Source: Sphingomonas sp. Leaf17 (GTDB lineage: Bacteria > Pseudomonadota > Alphaproteobacteria > Sphingomonadales > Sphingomonadaceae). Taken from it: 64,000 bases of DNA. Within the stretch, counting starts at the first letter, position 1. Each line of letters begins with the position of its first letter. Location of the stretch: NCBI RefSeq assembly GCF_001421505.1, contig NZ_LMKL01000006.1, positions 62,001 through 126,000 of the forward strand, written 5' to 3'. Positions 1 to 8,329 of this stretch are shown in pieces. The notes under the pieces were generated by a model that saw only the letters and a list, made by a program, of their open reading frames with translations, was not told where the DNA came from and did no database searches. The translations under genes were made by a program, and so were the position numbers.

Positions 1-159
1 CGCCGCCAGCGTGGTGGTCGTCTGCCACATGCCCGGTTCCGGCGTCTCGGCGTTTTTCGACGCGTCCACCACCTGTTCGATCGAGGCATTGGTCAGGTCG
101 ATGCCCTGATTGCAGGCGGCCAGCGGCAGGGCGGCCAGCAGGATCGCGATACGGCGCAT
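1..159 (-). CDS. DUF3617-type lipoprotein (3' part cut by window edge)
   Basis: Only the first 53 codons are present; the gene runs off the left edge. The N-terminus is a lipoprotein signal with hydrophobic core LLAALPLAA and lipobox cysteine at residue 16, so the product is probably anchored in the envelope. The segment [12 protein letters not shown] resembles the opening of DUF3617 proteins, small periplasmic proteins of unknown role that are abundant in sphingomonads. An in-frame ATG six bases upstream (165) is an alternative start. The gene is divergent from uvrB with about 70 bp between them. Lipoprotein assignment is firm; the family assignment rests on a short segment. Confidence 0.7.
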   Translation of the reverse strand, partial: MRRIAILLAALPLAACNQGIDLTNASIEQVVDASKNAETPEPGMWQTTTTLAA

Positions 160-227
160 GCACATACTCCATCTTGGGCGCGCGGCTTCGTTGCGCGGAT
201 GCGGTGTCAGACCCATATTCATGCGCG

Positions 228-2417
228 ATGGCAATCCAGATTCGCACCAACCTCGCCGAGCCCGAAACGGGTCAGAGCTTCGTCCCCCACCGCCCGGCAC
301 GGCCCGAAAAGGTCGAGGGTGGCAAGCCCTTCAAGCTGGTCACCGAATATACCCCCAGCGGCGACCAGCCCGGCGCGATCGCCGAACTGGTCGAAGCGGC
401 CAGGGCGGGCGAGCGCGATCAGGTGCTGCTGGGCGTCACCGGCTCCGGCAAGACCTTCACCGTCGCCAAGGTGATCGAGGCGATGCAGCGGCCCGCGCTG
501 ATCCTTGCCCCCAACAAGATCCTCGCGGCGCAGCTGTACGGCGAGTTCAAGTCGTTCTTTCCCGAAAACGCGGTCGAATATTTCGTTAGCTATTACGATT
601 ACTACCAGCCCGAGGCGTATGTCGCGCGGTCGGACACCTATATCGAGAAGGAATCCTCGACCAACGAGTCGATCGACCGGATGCGCCATTCGGCGACCCG
701 CGCGCTGCTGGAGCGTGACGACGTCATCATCGTTGCCTCGGTATCGTGCCTGTACGGCATCGGATCGGTCGAAACCTATTCGGCGATGATCTTCGACCTG
801 AAGAAGGACACCTCGGTCGATCAGTCGGAGATCATCCGCAAGCTGGTCGCGCTGCAGTACAAGCGCAACGACGCCGCGTTCCAGCGCGGCAATTTCCGCG
901 TGCGCGGCGACAACCTCGAAATCTTCCCGTCGCATTACGAGGACAGCGCGTGGCGCATCTCGTTCTTCGGCAATGATATCGAGGACATCGTCGAGTTCGA
1001 TCCCCTGACCGGCAAGAAGGTCGCGAGCCTCAATTCGGTCCGCGTCTATGCCAATTCGCATTACGTCACGCCCGGCCCCACGCTGAAACAGGCGGGCGAG
1101 GCGATCAAGCATGAGCTGGCCGAGCGGCTGAAGGAACTGGTCAGCGAGGGCAAGCTGCTGGAGGCGCAGCGGCTGGAGCAGCGCACCAACTTCGATCTGG
1201 AGATGATCGCCGCGACCGGATCCTGCGCGGGGATCGAGAATTACAGCCGCTTCCTGACCGGGCGGATGCCGGGCGAACCGCCGCCCACGCTGTTCGAATA
1301 TCTGCCCGAAAACGCGATGCTGTTCATCGACGAAAGCCATGTGACGATCGGCCAGATCAACGGCATGTCGCGCGGCGATCACCGGCGCAAGCTGACACTG
1401 GCCGAATACGGTTTCCGCCTGCCTTCCGCGATCGACAACCGGCCGCTGCGGTTCAACGAATGGGACGCGATGCGGCCGCAGACGACCTATGTCTCGGCAA
1501 CGCCGGGGTCGTGGGAAATGGAGCAGACGGGCGGCGTCTTCGCCGAACAGGTCATCCGTCCCACCGGGCTGATCGACCCGCCGGTCGAGATCAAGCCGGT
1601 CGAGGAACAGGTGCAGGATCTGATCGTCGAGGCGCAAAAGACCACCGCGCTTGGATACCGCACCCTCGTCACCACGCTGACCAAGCGGATGGCGGAGGAT
1701 CTGACCGAATATATGCACGAGGCGGGTATCAAGGTCCGCTACATGCACAGCGACGTCGAGACGCTGGAGCGGATCGAGTTGATACGCGACCTGCGGCTGG
1801 GTGTGTACGACGTGCTGATCGGCATCAACCTGTTGCGCGAGGGGCTGGATATTCCCGAATGCGGGCTGGTCGCGATCCTCGACGCCGACAAGGAGGGGTT
1901 CCTGCGCAGCGAAACCTCGCTGATCCAGACCATCGGCCGCGCCGCGCGTAACGTCGACGGGCGGGTCATCCTCTACGCCGACCGGGTGACGGGCAGCATG
2001 GAGCGCGCGATGAACGAAACCAATCGCCGCCGCGAGAAACAGATCGCGTACAACACCGAGCACGGCATCACGCCGACCACGATCAAGCGCAACATCGGCG
2101 ACATCATCGCGCACGTCGCCAGCGGCGATCAGGTGACGGTCGAGATCGACGAGGACCGGCCGCACATGGTTGGCCACAACCTGCGCGCCTATATCGAGGA
2201 TCTGGAAAAGCAGATGCGCAAGGCCGCGTCGGATCTGGAATTCGAAACCGCGGGCCGCCTGCGCGACGAAATCCGCCAACTCGAAAACGAGGAACTCGGG
2301 CTGCCGGTCGACCAGCAAAAAGCCCCGGTCATGGGCCGGTCGAACGAGGGTAAACCCGGCACGCGCAAGACACGCTATGGCAAGAGCCAGAAGTTCAAGT
2401 CCGGTCGCAAGGCATAA
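228..2417 (+). CDS. uvrB: Excinuclease ABC subunit B (UvrB)
   Basis: Damage-verifying helicase-like subunit of UvrABC nucleotide excision repair. It loads on DNA with UvrA, opens the lesion and recruits UvrC. The 729-residue protein has the full family architecture: Walker A GVTGSGKT at about residues 69-76, the beta-hairpin region [15 protein letters not shown] that inserts between strands, Walker B-type LFIDESHV, helicase motif VI around QTIGRAARN, and a C-terminal UVR domain ([23 protein letters not shown] is its coiled-coil core, quoted in part: [14 protein letters not shown]). The ATG at 228 starts [12 protein letters not shown]; an in-frame ATG at 174 would add an unlikely 18 residues. 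Transcribed alone; a strong hairpin follows the stop. Confidence 0.97.
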   Translation: MAIQIRTNLAEPETGQSFVPHRPARPEKVEGGKPFKLVTEYTPSGDQPGAIAELVEAARAGERDQVLLGVTGSGKTFTVAKVIEAMQRPALILAPNKILAAQLYGEFKSFFPENAVEYFVSYYDYYQPEAYVARSDTYIEKESSTNESIDRMRHSATRALLERDDVIIVASVSCLYGIGSVETYSAMIFDLKKDTSVDQSEIIRKLVALQYKRNDAAFQRGNFRVRGDNLEIFPSHYEDSAWRISFFGNDIEDIVEFDPLTGKKVASLNSVRVYANSHYVTPGPTLKQAGEAIKHELAERLKELVSEGKLLEAQRLEQRTNFDLEMIAATGSCAGIENYSRFLTGRMPGEPPPTLFEYLPENAMLFIDESHVTIGQINGMSRGDHRRKLTLAEYGFRLPSAIDNRPLRFNEWDAMRPQTTYVSATPGSWEMEQTGGVFAEQVIRPTGLIDPPVEIKPVEEQVQDLIVEAQKTTALGYRTLVTTLTKRMAEDLTEYMHEAGIKVRYMHSDVETLERIELIRDLRLGVYDVLIGINLLREGLDIPECGLVAILDADKEGFLRSETSLIQTIGRAARNVDGRVILYADRVTGSMERAMNETNRRREKQIAYNTEHGITPTTIKRNIGDIIAHVASGDQVTVEIDEDRPHMVGHNLRAYIEDLEKQMRKAASDLEFETAGRLRDEIRQLENEELGLPVDQQKAPVMGRSNEGKPGTRKTRYGKSQKFKSGRKA

Positions 2418-2425
2418 GGCATAAC

Positions 2426-2463
2426 AGGCGGCGTGCCGGGGCTTCGTTCCCGGCACGTCGCCT
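2426..2463. terminator. Hairpin between convergent uvrB and PRC-barrel gene
   Basis: Fifteen-base arms 2426-2440 and 2449-2463 pair with a single mismatch around an 8-base loop containing GCTTCG. There is no clear T-run on either side. It sits between two genes that end towards each other, so a bidirectional terminator or 3'-end protecting structure is the natural reading. Confidence 0.6.
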
Positions 2464-2469
2464 GATCGG

Positions 2470-2844
2470 TTACTCCGCGCTCAGGTTTTCCGTGCCGACG
2501 CCGTAATAGCTCGCCACGCGGTCGGCATAGGCCTGGTCGAAGACTGGCGCGTTGTTGGACCAGCTCGGGCCGCCTTCCAGCAGGCGACGGTCGGTGGTGA
2601 TGACATATTGGTCGCGCACGGCGTCGAACTGCAGCACCGAAAACGGGACCGGATAGAAGCTCTTGCCCATGCCAAGGAACCCGCCAAGGCTCAGGACCGC
2701 GTGCGTGACCCGGCCCGACCCCTTGTGCACCATGAACGAATAAACCGACCCGATCGAATCGCCGTCGCGGCTGTCGACCTTCATGGTGTTGGCGATATTG
2801 GCCTGCACGAGCAGCAGGGTGGGGGCGTCGACGGTATTGGACAT
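2470..2844 (-). CDS. PRC-barrel domain protein
   Basis: A 124-residue soluble protein whose central part (about residues 18-85, from NTMKVDSRDGDSIGSVYSFM to YVITTDRRLL) matches the PRC-barrel fold, a small beta-barrel found in stress-induced bacterial proteins and at the C-terminus of RimM. Substrate or partner unknown. The start is fixed by an AAGGAGA ribosome site just upstream of ATG at 2844. An EcfG-like promoter lies 25 bp upstream (separate entry), which fits general-stress induction; PRC-barrel genes are common members of that regulon in sphingomonads. Single-gene unit, convergent with uvrB. Confidence 0.85.
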   Translation of the reverse strand: MSNTVDAPTLLLVQANIANTMKVDSRDGDSIGSVYSFMVHKGSGRVTHAVLSLGGFLGMGKSFYPVPFSVLQFDAVRDQYVITTDRRLLEGGPSWSNNAPVFDQAYADRVASYYGVGTENLSAE

Positions 2845-2868
2845 GATATTCTCCTTGTTTGTCGAGTG

Positions 2869-2893
2869 AACCGCCCTCAACGCCAGCGGTTCC
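2869..2893 (-). promoter_or_regulatory. EcfG-like general stress promoter of the PRC-barrel gene
   Basis: On the reverse strand GGAAC (2893-2889) and GGTT (2872-2869) are separated by 16 bases, close to the EcfG consensus GGAAC-N16/17-CGTT. The predicted transcript starts roughly 15-20 bp before the ATG. The first base of the -10 differs from consensus. An identical arrangement occurs at 12035-12059. Confidence 0.5.
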
Positions 2894-2953
2894 CGGCACA
2901 CTCCGTCGCGCCGTCCTTGAGCGTCGCGTCCGGCTATAGCATAGCATTGGGTG

Positions 2954-3511
2954 ATGTATTTTTCCGATCTTCTCGCCCGCCGTGGTTCGCTCATGGCCGC
3001 CCTGTCGCTGGCCGCGTTTGCCGTGGCCTGCGTGCCCGCGTCGCGTCCGCCCGAACCGGCGGCCCCCACGCCGCAACCGCGCCCCCTGCCGCGCCCGGTT
3101 CCGCCCGCACCGGCCCCCGGCCCGGACTGGCGCGACTGGCCGTTGACGCCGGGGACATGGAGCTATCGGCGGGACGCGCGCGGGTCGATCGCGCTGTTCG
3201 GCCCTGCGGGCGCCGACGCCGCGCTGACGCTGCGTTGCGACCTGGGTGCGCGTCGCCTGTATCTGTCGCGGTCAGGCAGCGTCACGACGCCGCTGACGAT
3301 CCGTACCAGCACGATGCTGCGCAGCCTCGGCGTCCAGCCGACCGGTGGCACGCCCGCCTATGTCGCGACCGCGCTGGCGACCGGCGATACGCTGCTGGAG
3401 GCGATGGGCTTCAGTCGCGGGCGGTTCGTGGTCGAACAGGCCGGCGCACCGACGCTGGTGATCCCCGCCTGGGCGGAGATCGGACGCGTCACCGAGGACT
3501 GCCGGGGGTAA
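2954..3511 (+). CDS. Proline-rich lipoprotein, unknown function
   Basis: A 185-residue exported protein. Residues 1-26 form a signal ending in AAFAVAC, a plausible lipobox with cysteine 26. Residues about 30-60 are a proline-rich linker, as often seen between lipid anchor and folded domain in envelope lipoproteins. The remaining 125 residues (WPLTPGTWSYRRDARGSIALF onward, quoted in part: GTWSYRRDARG) contain two cysteines (RCDLGARR and EDCRG) that could form a disulfide. I recognise the general type as a conserved sphingomonad protein but no characterised family. GTG at 2951 directly precedes the chosen ATG; an internal ATG at 2993 is also possible. Confidence 0.75.
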   Translation: MYFSDLLARRGSLMAALSLAAFAVACVPASRPPEPAAPTPQPRPLPRPVPPAPAPGPDWRDWPLTPGTWSYRRDARGSIALFGPAGADAALTLRCDLGARRLYLSRSGSVTTPLTIRTSTMLRSLGVQPTGGTPAYVATALATGDTLLEAMGFSRGRFVVEQAGAPTLVIPAWAEIGRVTEDCRG

Positions 3512-3630
3512 CCGTATCGCGGGGCGAAAAGCTGACGCAAACCGCCCTGCATTTCAAGACTTGTATCGCGGCCGCGTACCGCACACATTGCGGTCGCGGC
3601 CAGCCCTGGCCGCCACGCGTAATCAACTAG
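3512..3630. other. Intergenic stretch before the leader ORF
   Basis: About 120 bases with no credible gene. A GC-rich imperfect palindrome (GCGGTCGCGGCCAGCCCTGGC) lies near 3590-3612. I could not assign a promoter with confidence, but the following RNA must start in or near this segment. Confidence 0.4.
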
Positions 3631-3647
3631 CGAAAGGAGGTGATCCG

Positions 3648-3704
3648 ATGTCTCATGGTTCAGCAGTGAGTTCGGTTCGGTTCGTTCGGGGGACTCGCCG
3701 CTAA
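3648..3704 (+). CDS. 18-residue short ORF with maximal Shine-Dalgarno
   Basis: ATG at 3648 to TAA at 3702-3704 encodes an 18-residue peptide, MSHGSAVSSVRFVRGTRR, rich in Val, Ser and Arg. It is preceded by GGAGG at an optimal 7-base spacing, inside a 15-base perfect match to the anti-Shine-Dalgarno end of alphaproteobacterial 16S rRNA. Such extended complementarity is rare and argues that ribosomes do engage here. The peptide is too short for a domain and has no membrane segment. It could be a functional micropeptide or a translated leader that controls folding of the RNA behind it. Confidence 0.5.
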   Translation: MSHGSAVSSVRFVRGTRR

Positions 3705-3816
3705 GGCTGTAGATCTCGTGCGGGGACATTCCTGTCCCGGTCAACGCATGAGGACACAGACCTTGCGGTATGCATGGTCCTCCGGGCTGGAGCTCTCCGG
3801 CCGCTGACCATGTCAG

Positions 3817-3860
3817 GAGGTTGTCGGGTCGCCTGCGGGCGCGCCCGGCAACCTCTTTTC
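3817..3860 (+). terminator. Rho-independent terminator of the short-ORF RNA
   Basis: Arms 3817-3828 (GAGGTTGTCGGG) and 3844-3855 (CCCGGCAACCTC) form a 12-bp stem with one G-T pair, followed by TTTT. Orientation is forward. Confidence 0.75.
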
Positions 3861-3999
3861 CTGTCTGACGTGCCCCGGCGGACGTCGTCTTATACAAAAT
3901 ACGCCGTTACCCGGGAATAACACGGAGTATTAAGAGCATCTTGGTGTTTGCCCGCCAAGGTTCCACTCGATCGGTCGGGATCGGGGAGGTTGTACTGCA
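3861..3999 (+). promoter_or_regulatory. Upstream region of the chemoreceptor gene
   Basis: An AT-richer 139-base segment between the terminator and the MCP start, presumably holding its promoter. GGGGAGG at 3983-3989 is the ribosome site for the GTG at 4000. I could not place -35 and -10 boxes securely. Confidence 0.4.
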
Positions 4000-5331
4000 G
4001 TGAGGATCGTCAACAGGCATCTGCCCGTACATGGGGTGGTCACGGCATCAATCGACCTGTCCGAACGGCTAAGGCTGTTCGGCTTTACCGACGATGATTT
4101 CGCCGTCGGACGCCTGATCTGGTCGATCGTGATGCCGGACGCCGCTGGCGTCGCGGACGCGCAGGCAAGCGGGGGCCACGGATCGTTCGACGGCCTGGGC
4201 GATCTCGATGCCGAGTATCTGCGCGAACGCTACACCGCGACCGACCAGCCCAGCTGGATCCAGCGTGCGGAACGGGCCATCGGCCGGGCCTATCTTGCCG
4301 GTGTTCCGCTCACGACCTTGCTGGCGGCGACATCGGCCGGCGCGTCGGAGACGCTGGATATCCTGAGCCGGCGGTACGAATGTTCCAAGGAGGAGCGCCA
4401 GCAGATCAACAGCGTCTTCACGCGGATGCGATCGCTGGAATGCGATGTCCATGCGACGCTGCATGCCGCCTTCCTCGATTTCGAAGCGCACCACGCCCGC
4501 GACGCGCTGTCCGTCGATTTCCGCGGCAGCATCGCCGGGCTGGTCGACAATGCGAACAGCGAAGGGCAGCGGCTGCGCGCCCAGTCCGTGCACAGCGCGC
4601 TGTCGGCGCGCGGCATGCTCGGCAAGACGTCGGAGGTGGCCGATGCGGCCGAACAGTCGGCGGTCGCGATGCGCGACGCGGCCCGGACCGCCGCCGGCCT
4701 GATCCAGGCGATCGACGCGGCCCGCAGCGAAGTCGAGATCGCGGCCGATATCGCGACCCGCGCCGCCGAACAGGCCGGCCACGCGGTCGCCATGTCGGCG
4801 GTGCTGTCCGACCATGCCCAGTCGATCGAAACGATCCTGAGCCTGATCCGCGACATTGCCGGCCAGACGAACCTGCTGGCGCTGAACGCCACGATCGAGG
4901 CGGCGCGCGCGGGCGATGCCGGCCGTGGCTTTGCCGTGGTCGCGCAGGAGGTGAAGTCGCTCGCCAGCCAGACCGCGCGCGCCACCGACGACATCGCCGC
5001 CCGGATCATCGCCATCCAGTCGGCGACGCGCAGCACGGTCGACACCAACGCGCTGATCCGCACCACGGTGGACGAAGTTCAGGGGTCGGCCGGCCGGATC
5101 CGTCAGGCCATGGAAACGCAGGCGCGCACCGTTACCGCGATCACGGCGGCGGTCGACGAAACCGCGCTGGCGGCCAATGCCATGTCGTCGACGATCGCGA
5201 CGATCAGCAAGGACAGCCAGGCAATGGCCTCCGAGATCGAGGACGTCAGCCACCGGTTCGACACGCTCGACACCCTGCTCGACACGCTGAAGGCCAGCGC
5301 GGGGCGGTTCGCGGCCAGCGTCGCCGCCTGA
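4000..5331 (+). CDS. Soluble methyl-accepting chemotaxis protein, possible globin-like sensor
   Basis: A 443-residue chemoreceptor without any transmembrane segment, so it should signal in the cytoplasm. The C-terminal half is the MCP signalling hairpin: the tip [20 protein letters not shown], then [18 protein letters not shown], at about residues 283-322, which contacts CheA and CheW. Residues about 20-165 are helical and resemble the N-terminal domain of globin-coupled sensors ([11 protein letters not shown], then [23 protein letters not shown]), but the usual proximal histidine is not evident, so heme binding is doubtful. Start is GTG with a good ribosome site. No che genes are nearby, so it is an orphan receptor here. 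Confidence 0.88.
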   Translation: MRIVNRHLPVHGVVTASIDLSERLRLFGFTDDDFAVGRLIWSIVMPDAAGVADAQASGGHGSFDGLGDLDAEYLRERYTATDQPSWIQRAERAIGRAYLAGVPLTTLLAATSAGASETLDILSRRYECSKEERQQINSVFTRMRSLECDVHATLHAAFLDFEAHHARDALSVDFRGSIAGLVDNANSEGQRLRAQSVHSALSARGMLGKTSEVADAAEQSAVAMRDAARTAAGLIQAIDAARSEVEIAADIATRAAEQAGHAVAMSAVLSDHAQSIETILSLIRDIAGQTNLLALNATIEAARAGDAGRGFAVVAQEVKSLASQTARATDDIAARIIAIQSATRSTVDTNALIRTTVDEVQGSAGRIRQAMETQARTVTAITAAVDETALAANAMSSTIATISKDSQAMASEIEDVSHRFDTLDTLLDTLKASAGRFAASVAA

Positions 5332-5361
5332 CGCGCTACACCGTCACAGGAAAGACCGGGG

Positions 5362-5832
5362 TCACAGGAAGGACCGGGCGCGGCTGAGCACCAGATCGCA
5401 GACTTTGGTACGAAGGCCCGTCTTCGCGCCATCGAGCGAGAAGCCCTTGCCGTCGCGTCCCTGCAACAGCCCCTGCTGCCCGGCGGCATAGTCGCTCGAC
5501 GTCGTCACGCCCGGCTTGCCGGTCAGCTTGCCAAGGACGGAGGCGACGCCGGTTCCGCTGGTGAGCTTGTTCCGGACGCAATAGCCAAGCAGCCCGGCGA
5601 CATTGCCGGCACCCGCTGCCCCCAGGTTCGGCAGGCCGGCGACACCGCCGCTACCACCGCCAAGCAGACCACCCAGCGCGCCAAGGCGGCTCTGGATCGT
5701 CGGGGCCGATTGCGGCGCGGGCGCGGGCGCGGGCGTCTGGGTGTTTTGAGTGCTCTGGGTGTTCTGGGTGCTCTGGGCCGGGGCAGTGGTCGCCAACGCG
5801 ACGGCAGCGATGCCCGCCAAAATCCTGGTCAT
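5362..5832 (-). CDS. DUF2501 family secreted protein
   Basis: A 156-residue exported protein with a signal peptide (MTRILAGIAAVALATTAPAQ). Next comes a short tandem repeat, STQNTQ twice, from an 18-bp duplicated DNA unit, then a Pro/Ala linker. The C-terminal part, NVAGLLGYCVRNKL through SSDYAAGQQGLLQG, is the DUF2501 domain shared with E. coli YjjA, whose role is unknown. Two cysteines (GYCVRN and KVCDLV) could form a disulfide in the periplasm. Convergent with the MCP gene, and downstream of fumarase on the same strand with only 37 bp between them, so possibly cotranscribed. Confidence 0.85.
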   Translation of the reverse strand: MTRILAGIAAVALATTAPAQSTQNTQSTQNTQTPAPAPAPQSAPTIQSRLGALGGLLGGGSGGVAGLPNLGAAGAGNVAGLLGYCVRNKLTSGTGVASVLGKLTGKPGVTTSSDYAAGQQGLLQGRDGKGFSLDGAKTGLRTKVCDLVLSRARSFL

Positions 5833-5869
5833 GGTCGAATCCTCCAACGGGCGAATGGCAGATATGTGG

Positions 5870-7393
5870 TCACGCGCCGACCAGCAGGCCTTCGCGCGCG
5901 ATCTTGTCGCGCCATACCAGCGGCGCGAGCGTGTGGACGTTCTCGCCGGCCGAATCGACCGCGACGGTGACGGGAAAGTCGCTGACCTCGAACTCGTAGA
6001 TCGCCTCCATGCCCAGATCCTCGAACCCGACGACCTTCGACCCCTTGATCGCGCGCGCGACCAGATAGGCGGCACCACCGACCGCCATCAGATAGGCCGA
6101 CTTGCCTTCCGCGATCGCCCTGGTCGCGTCCGGCCCGCGTTCCGCCTTGCCGACCATCGCCAGCAGGCCCTGATCGAGCATCATGCGGGTGAACTTGTCC
6201 ATCCGGGTCGCGGTGGTCGGACCAGCAGGCCCCACCACTTCCTCACCCACAGGATCGACCGGCCCCACATAATAGATGACGCGACCGGCGAAATCGACCG
6301 GCAGCGGCTCGCCCCTGGCCAGCATGTCGGCGATCCGCTTGTGCGCGGCATCGCGCCCGGTCAGCATCTTGCCGTTCAGCAGCAGGCGGTCGCCATGCTT
6401 CCACCCCTGCACGACCTCTGGCGTCAGCGTATCGAGGTCGACGCGGATCGCCGCCTTGTCCGGCGTCCAGTGGACGTCGGGCCATTCCTCCAGCTTCGGT
6501 GCCTCCAGATAGGCCGGACCCGACCCGTCGAGCGTGAAATGCGCGTGGCGGGTCGCGGCGCAGTTCGGGATCATCGCCACCGGCTTCGACGCGGCATGGG
6601 TCGGCCAGTCGGCGATCTTGACGTCGAGGATCGTGGACAGGCCACCCAGCCCCTGCGCGCCGATACCCAGCGCGTTGACCTTGTCGTAAATCTCGATCCG
6701 CAGCGCCTCGATATCGTTCTTCGGCCCGCGTTCCTTGAGCTGCGCCATGTCGATCGCGCCCATCAGCGATTCCTTGGCGAGCAGCATCGACTTTTCCGCC
6801 GTGCCGCCGATGCCGATGCCGAGCATGCCGGGCGGGCACCAGCCGGCCCCCATCTGCGGGATCATCTCCAGCACCCAGTCGACGATCGAATCGCTCGGGT
6901 TCATCATCTTGAACTTCGACTTGTTCTCGCTGCCGCCGCCCTTGGCCGCGACGTCGATCGACACGGTATTGCCGGGCACCATCTCGACGTTCAGGACGCT
7001 GGGCGTGTTGTCCTTGGTATTGCGGCGGGTGAAGGCCGGATCGGCGAGGATCGACGCGCGCAGCTTGTTCTCGGGGTGGAGGTAAGCCCGGCGCACACCC
7101 TCGTCGACGACCTCCTGCAACGACCGCGCGGTCGAATCGAGGCGGCAGTCCATGCCCCATTTGATGAAGATCGTGACGATCCCGGTATCCTGGCAGATCG
7201 GGCGATGGCCCTCCGCACACATCCGGCTGTTGGTCAGGATCTGCGCGATCGCGTCCTTGGCCGCCGGTCCCTGCTCCGCTTCATACGCGACGCCCAGCGC
7301 GCGGATATAGTCCATCGGGTGGTAGTAACTGATGAACTGGAGCGCGTCGGCGACGCTTTCGATCAGGTCGGCTTCGCGGATGATGGTGGTCAT
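5870..7393 (-). CDS. Class I (iron-sulfur) fumarate hydratase
   Basis: Interconverts fumarate and malate in the TCA cycle. The 507-residue protein is the oxygen-sensitive class I type: cysteines at about 67 (PICQDTG), 186 (GWCPPGM) and 278 (IPNCAATRH) are the expected ligands of a 4Fe-4S cluster. The C-terminal beta domain carries YYVGPVDP and GPAGPTTATRMD. It is unrelated to class II FumC. Start ATG at 7393 gives MTTIIREADL; extra in-frame codons upstream lack a start context. Because the cluster is labile, sphingomonads with this enzyme depend on iron supply and superoxide protection. Confidence 0.95.
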   Translation of the reverse strand: MTTIIREADLIESVADALQFISYYHPMDYIRALGVAYEAEQGPAAKDAIAQILTNSRMCAEGHRPICQDTGIVTIFIKWGMDCRLDSTARSLQEVVDEGVRRAYLHPENKLRASILADPAFTRRNTKDNTPSVLNVEMVPGNTVSIDVAAKGGGSENKSKFKMMNPSDSIVDWVLEMIPQMGAGWCPPGMLGIGIGGTAEKSMLLAKESLMGAIDMAQLKERGPKNDIEALRIEIYDKVNALGIGAQGLGGLSTILDVKIADWPTHAASKPVAMIPNCAATRHAHFTLDGSGPAYLEAPKLEEWPDVHWTPDKAAIRVDLDTLTPEVVQGWKHGDRLLLNGKMLTGRDAAHKRIADMLARGEPLPVDFAGRVIYYVGPVDPVGEEVVGPAGPTTATRMDKFTRMMLDQGLLAMVGKAERGPDATRAIAEGKSAYLMAVGGAAYLVARAIKGSKVVGFEDLGMEAIYEFEVSDFPVTVAVDSAGENVHTLAPLVWRDKIAREGLLVGA

Positions 7394-7579
7394 GCAGGGG
7401 ATCCCGTGTCGTCTGGCCTGCCGTTGTATGGCCAACGGCGCGCGGGCGAAAGCGGCTAGTCGCATTGCGTCGTCGACCTACCGCAAGCCCCATTGCCTAT
7501 CAATTCAATGGGAATATCTTTACATCATCGAGATCGAGCCGCGTGGGCGCGGACTCGGGGAACGACAGGAGAAAGCGCG

Positions 7580-8260
7580 ATGGGTTCCTTTGCACCGTAC
7601 GACGCCGTCAATCCGACCATCCTCACCGTGCCGGGCCTCGGCGGATCCGGTCCCAGCCACTGGCAGACCTTGTGGGAGGATGCCCGCCCCGACACGATCC
7701 GCGTCGAACTGGGCATGTGGAACACGCCGCATCGCAATGCCTGGGTGACCCGGCTGGACGAGGCGATCCGGCAGGCACAGGCACCGGTGATCCTGGCCGC
7801 ACACAGTCTGGGCTGCCTGGCGGTCGCGTGGTGGGCCGAGCTGTCGCCGCAACCTTATGGCTGGCCGGTGGCGGGCGCGCTGCTGGTCGCGCCGGCGGAT
7901 GTCGACCGCGACGGTGCCGCAGCCGAGCTGAAGGGCTTTGCCCCCTCCCCGCGAACGCCGCTGCCCTTCCCGTCGATCGTGGTGGCGAGCAGCGACGACC
8001 CGTGGGTCGCCATCGACCGCGCGCACAGTCTGGCGGTCGACTGGGGCAGCCACTTCGTCGATGCGGGACCGCAGGGGCATCTGAACGCCGCCAGCGGCAA
8101 TGGCTGGTGGCGCGAGGGACAGGATCTGCTCGACCGGGTGATCGCCGCCAGCAGCGACCGGCGCGGCCGCGCCCGCCACCCGAGCGAGGCTCGGTCGATC
8201 CTGGCGGTCAACGCCACCGACGCGGCGCAGAGCCATTATCTGGGGCAGAGCGCGATCTGA
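7580..8260 (+). CDS. RBBP9/YdeN-type alpha/beta hydrolase
   Basis: A 226-residue serine hydrolase of the RBBP9/YdeN group. Visible elements are VPGLGGSGPSHWQTLWE at the start of the fold, the nucleophile elbow AAHSLGC with Ser76, an acidic residue in ASSDDPWV, and the C-terminal His in GHLNAASGNG. The natural substrate is unknown; family members hydrolyse small esters or lactones. The last 35 residues (from SSDRRGRARHPSE) extend beyond the hydrolase core and look disordered. Start ATG 7580 has a ribosome site (AGGAGA). Monocistronic, divergent from fumarase. Confidence 0.88.
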   Translation: MGSFAPYDAVNPTILTVPGLGGSGPSHWQTLWEDARPDTIRVELGMWNTPHRNAWVTRLDEAIRQAQAPVILAAHSLGCLAVAWWAELSPQPYGWPVAGALLVAPADVDRDGAAAELKGFAPSPRTPLPFPSIVVASSDDPWVAIDRAHSLAVDWGSHFVDAGPQGHLNAASGNGWWREGQDLLDRVIAASSDRRGRARHPSEARSILAVNATDAAQSHYLGQSAI

Positions 8261-8289
8261 CGCCCGACATCACGCGATCCCGGTCTGCG

Positions 8290-8325
8290 GATATCCCCGG
8301 GTCCGGGACAGAACCCGGGGATATC
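8290..8325. repeat. Perfect 13-bp palindrome between convergent genes
   Basis: GATATCCCCGGGT (8290-8302) and its exact complement (8313-8325) flank a 10-base loop. It lies between the ends of the hydrolase and the OB-fold protein genes, and may act as a bidirectional terminator or be a REP element. Confidence 0.65.
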
Positions 8326-8329
8326 GCGC

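Larger units (their letters stand above)
3631..3860 (+). ncRNA. Candidate structured, terminated RNA carrying a short ORF
   Basis: This stretch looks like an independent transcript. It opens with GAAAGGAGGTGATCC (3632-3646), a complement of the 16S rRNA 3' tail, followed by an 18-codon ORF. After it come a GGGACA-TTCC-TGTCCC hairpin (3723-3738), a larger stem-loop closed by CATGGTC (3773-3779) and GACCATG (3806-3812), and an intrinsic terminator ending at 3860. The MCP gene only starts at 4000, so this is unlikely to be just its leader. Alternatives are a dual-function small RNA, a leader-peptide regulator, or a tiny protein gene. I match it to no named RNA family. Confidence 0.5.

Noticed and set aside
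219..2456. Very long reverse-strand open frame (about 745 codons) opposite uvrB
   Set aside because: It mirrors the codon periodicity of uvrB in high-GC DNA, has the low-complexity His/Asp/Arg-rich composition typical of antisense frames, and shows no domain.
3632..3646. Possible 16S rRNA fragment because of AAAGGAGGTGATCC
   Set aside because: It is the complement, not a copy, of the rRNA 3' end, and no other rRNA sequence surrounds it.
5740..5776. Short tandem repeats considered as a CRISPR array
   Set aside because: Units are contiguous, 18 bp, without spacers, and lie inside the DUF2501 reading frame as STQNTQ repeats.
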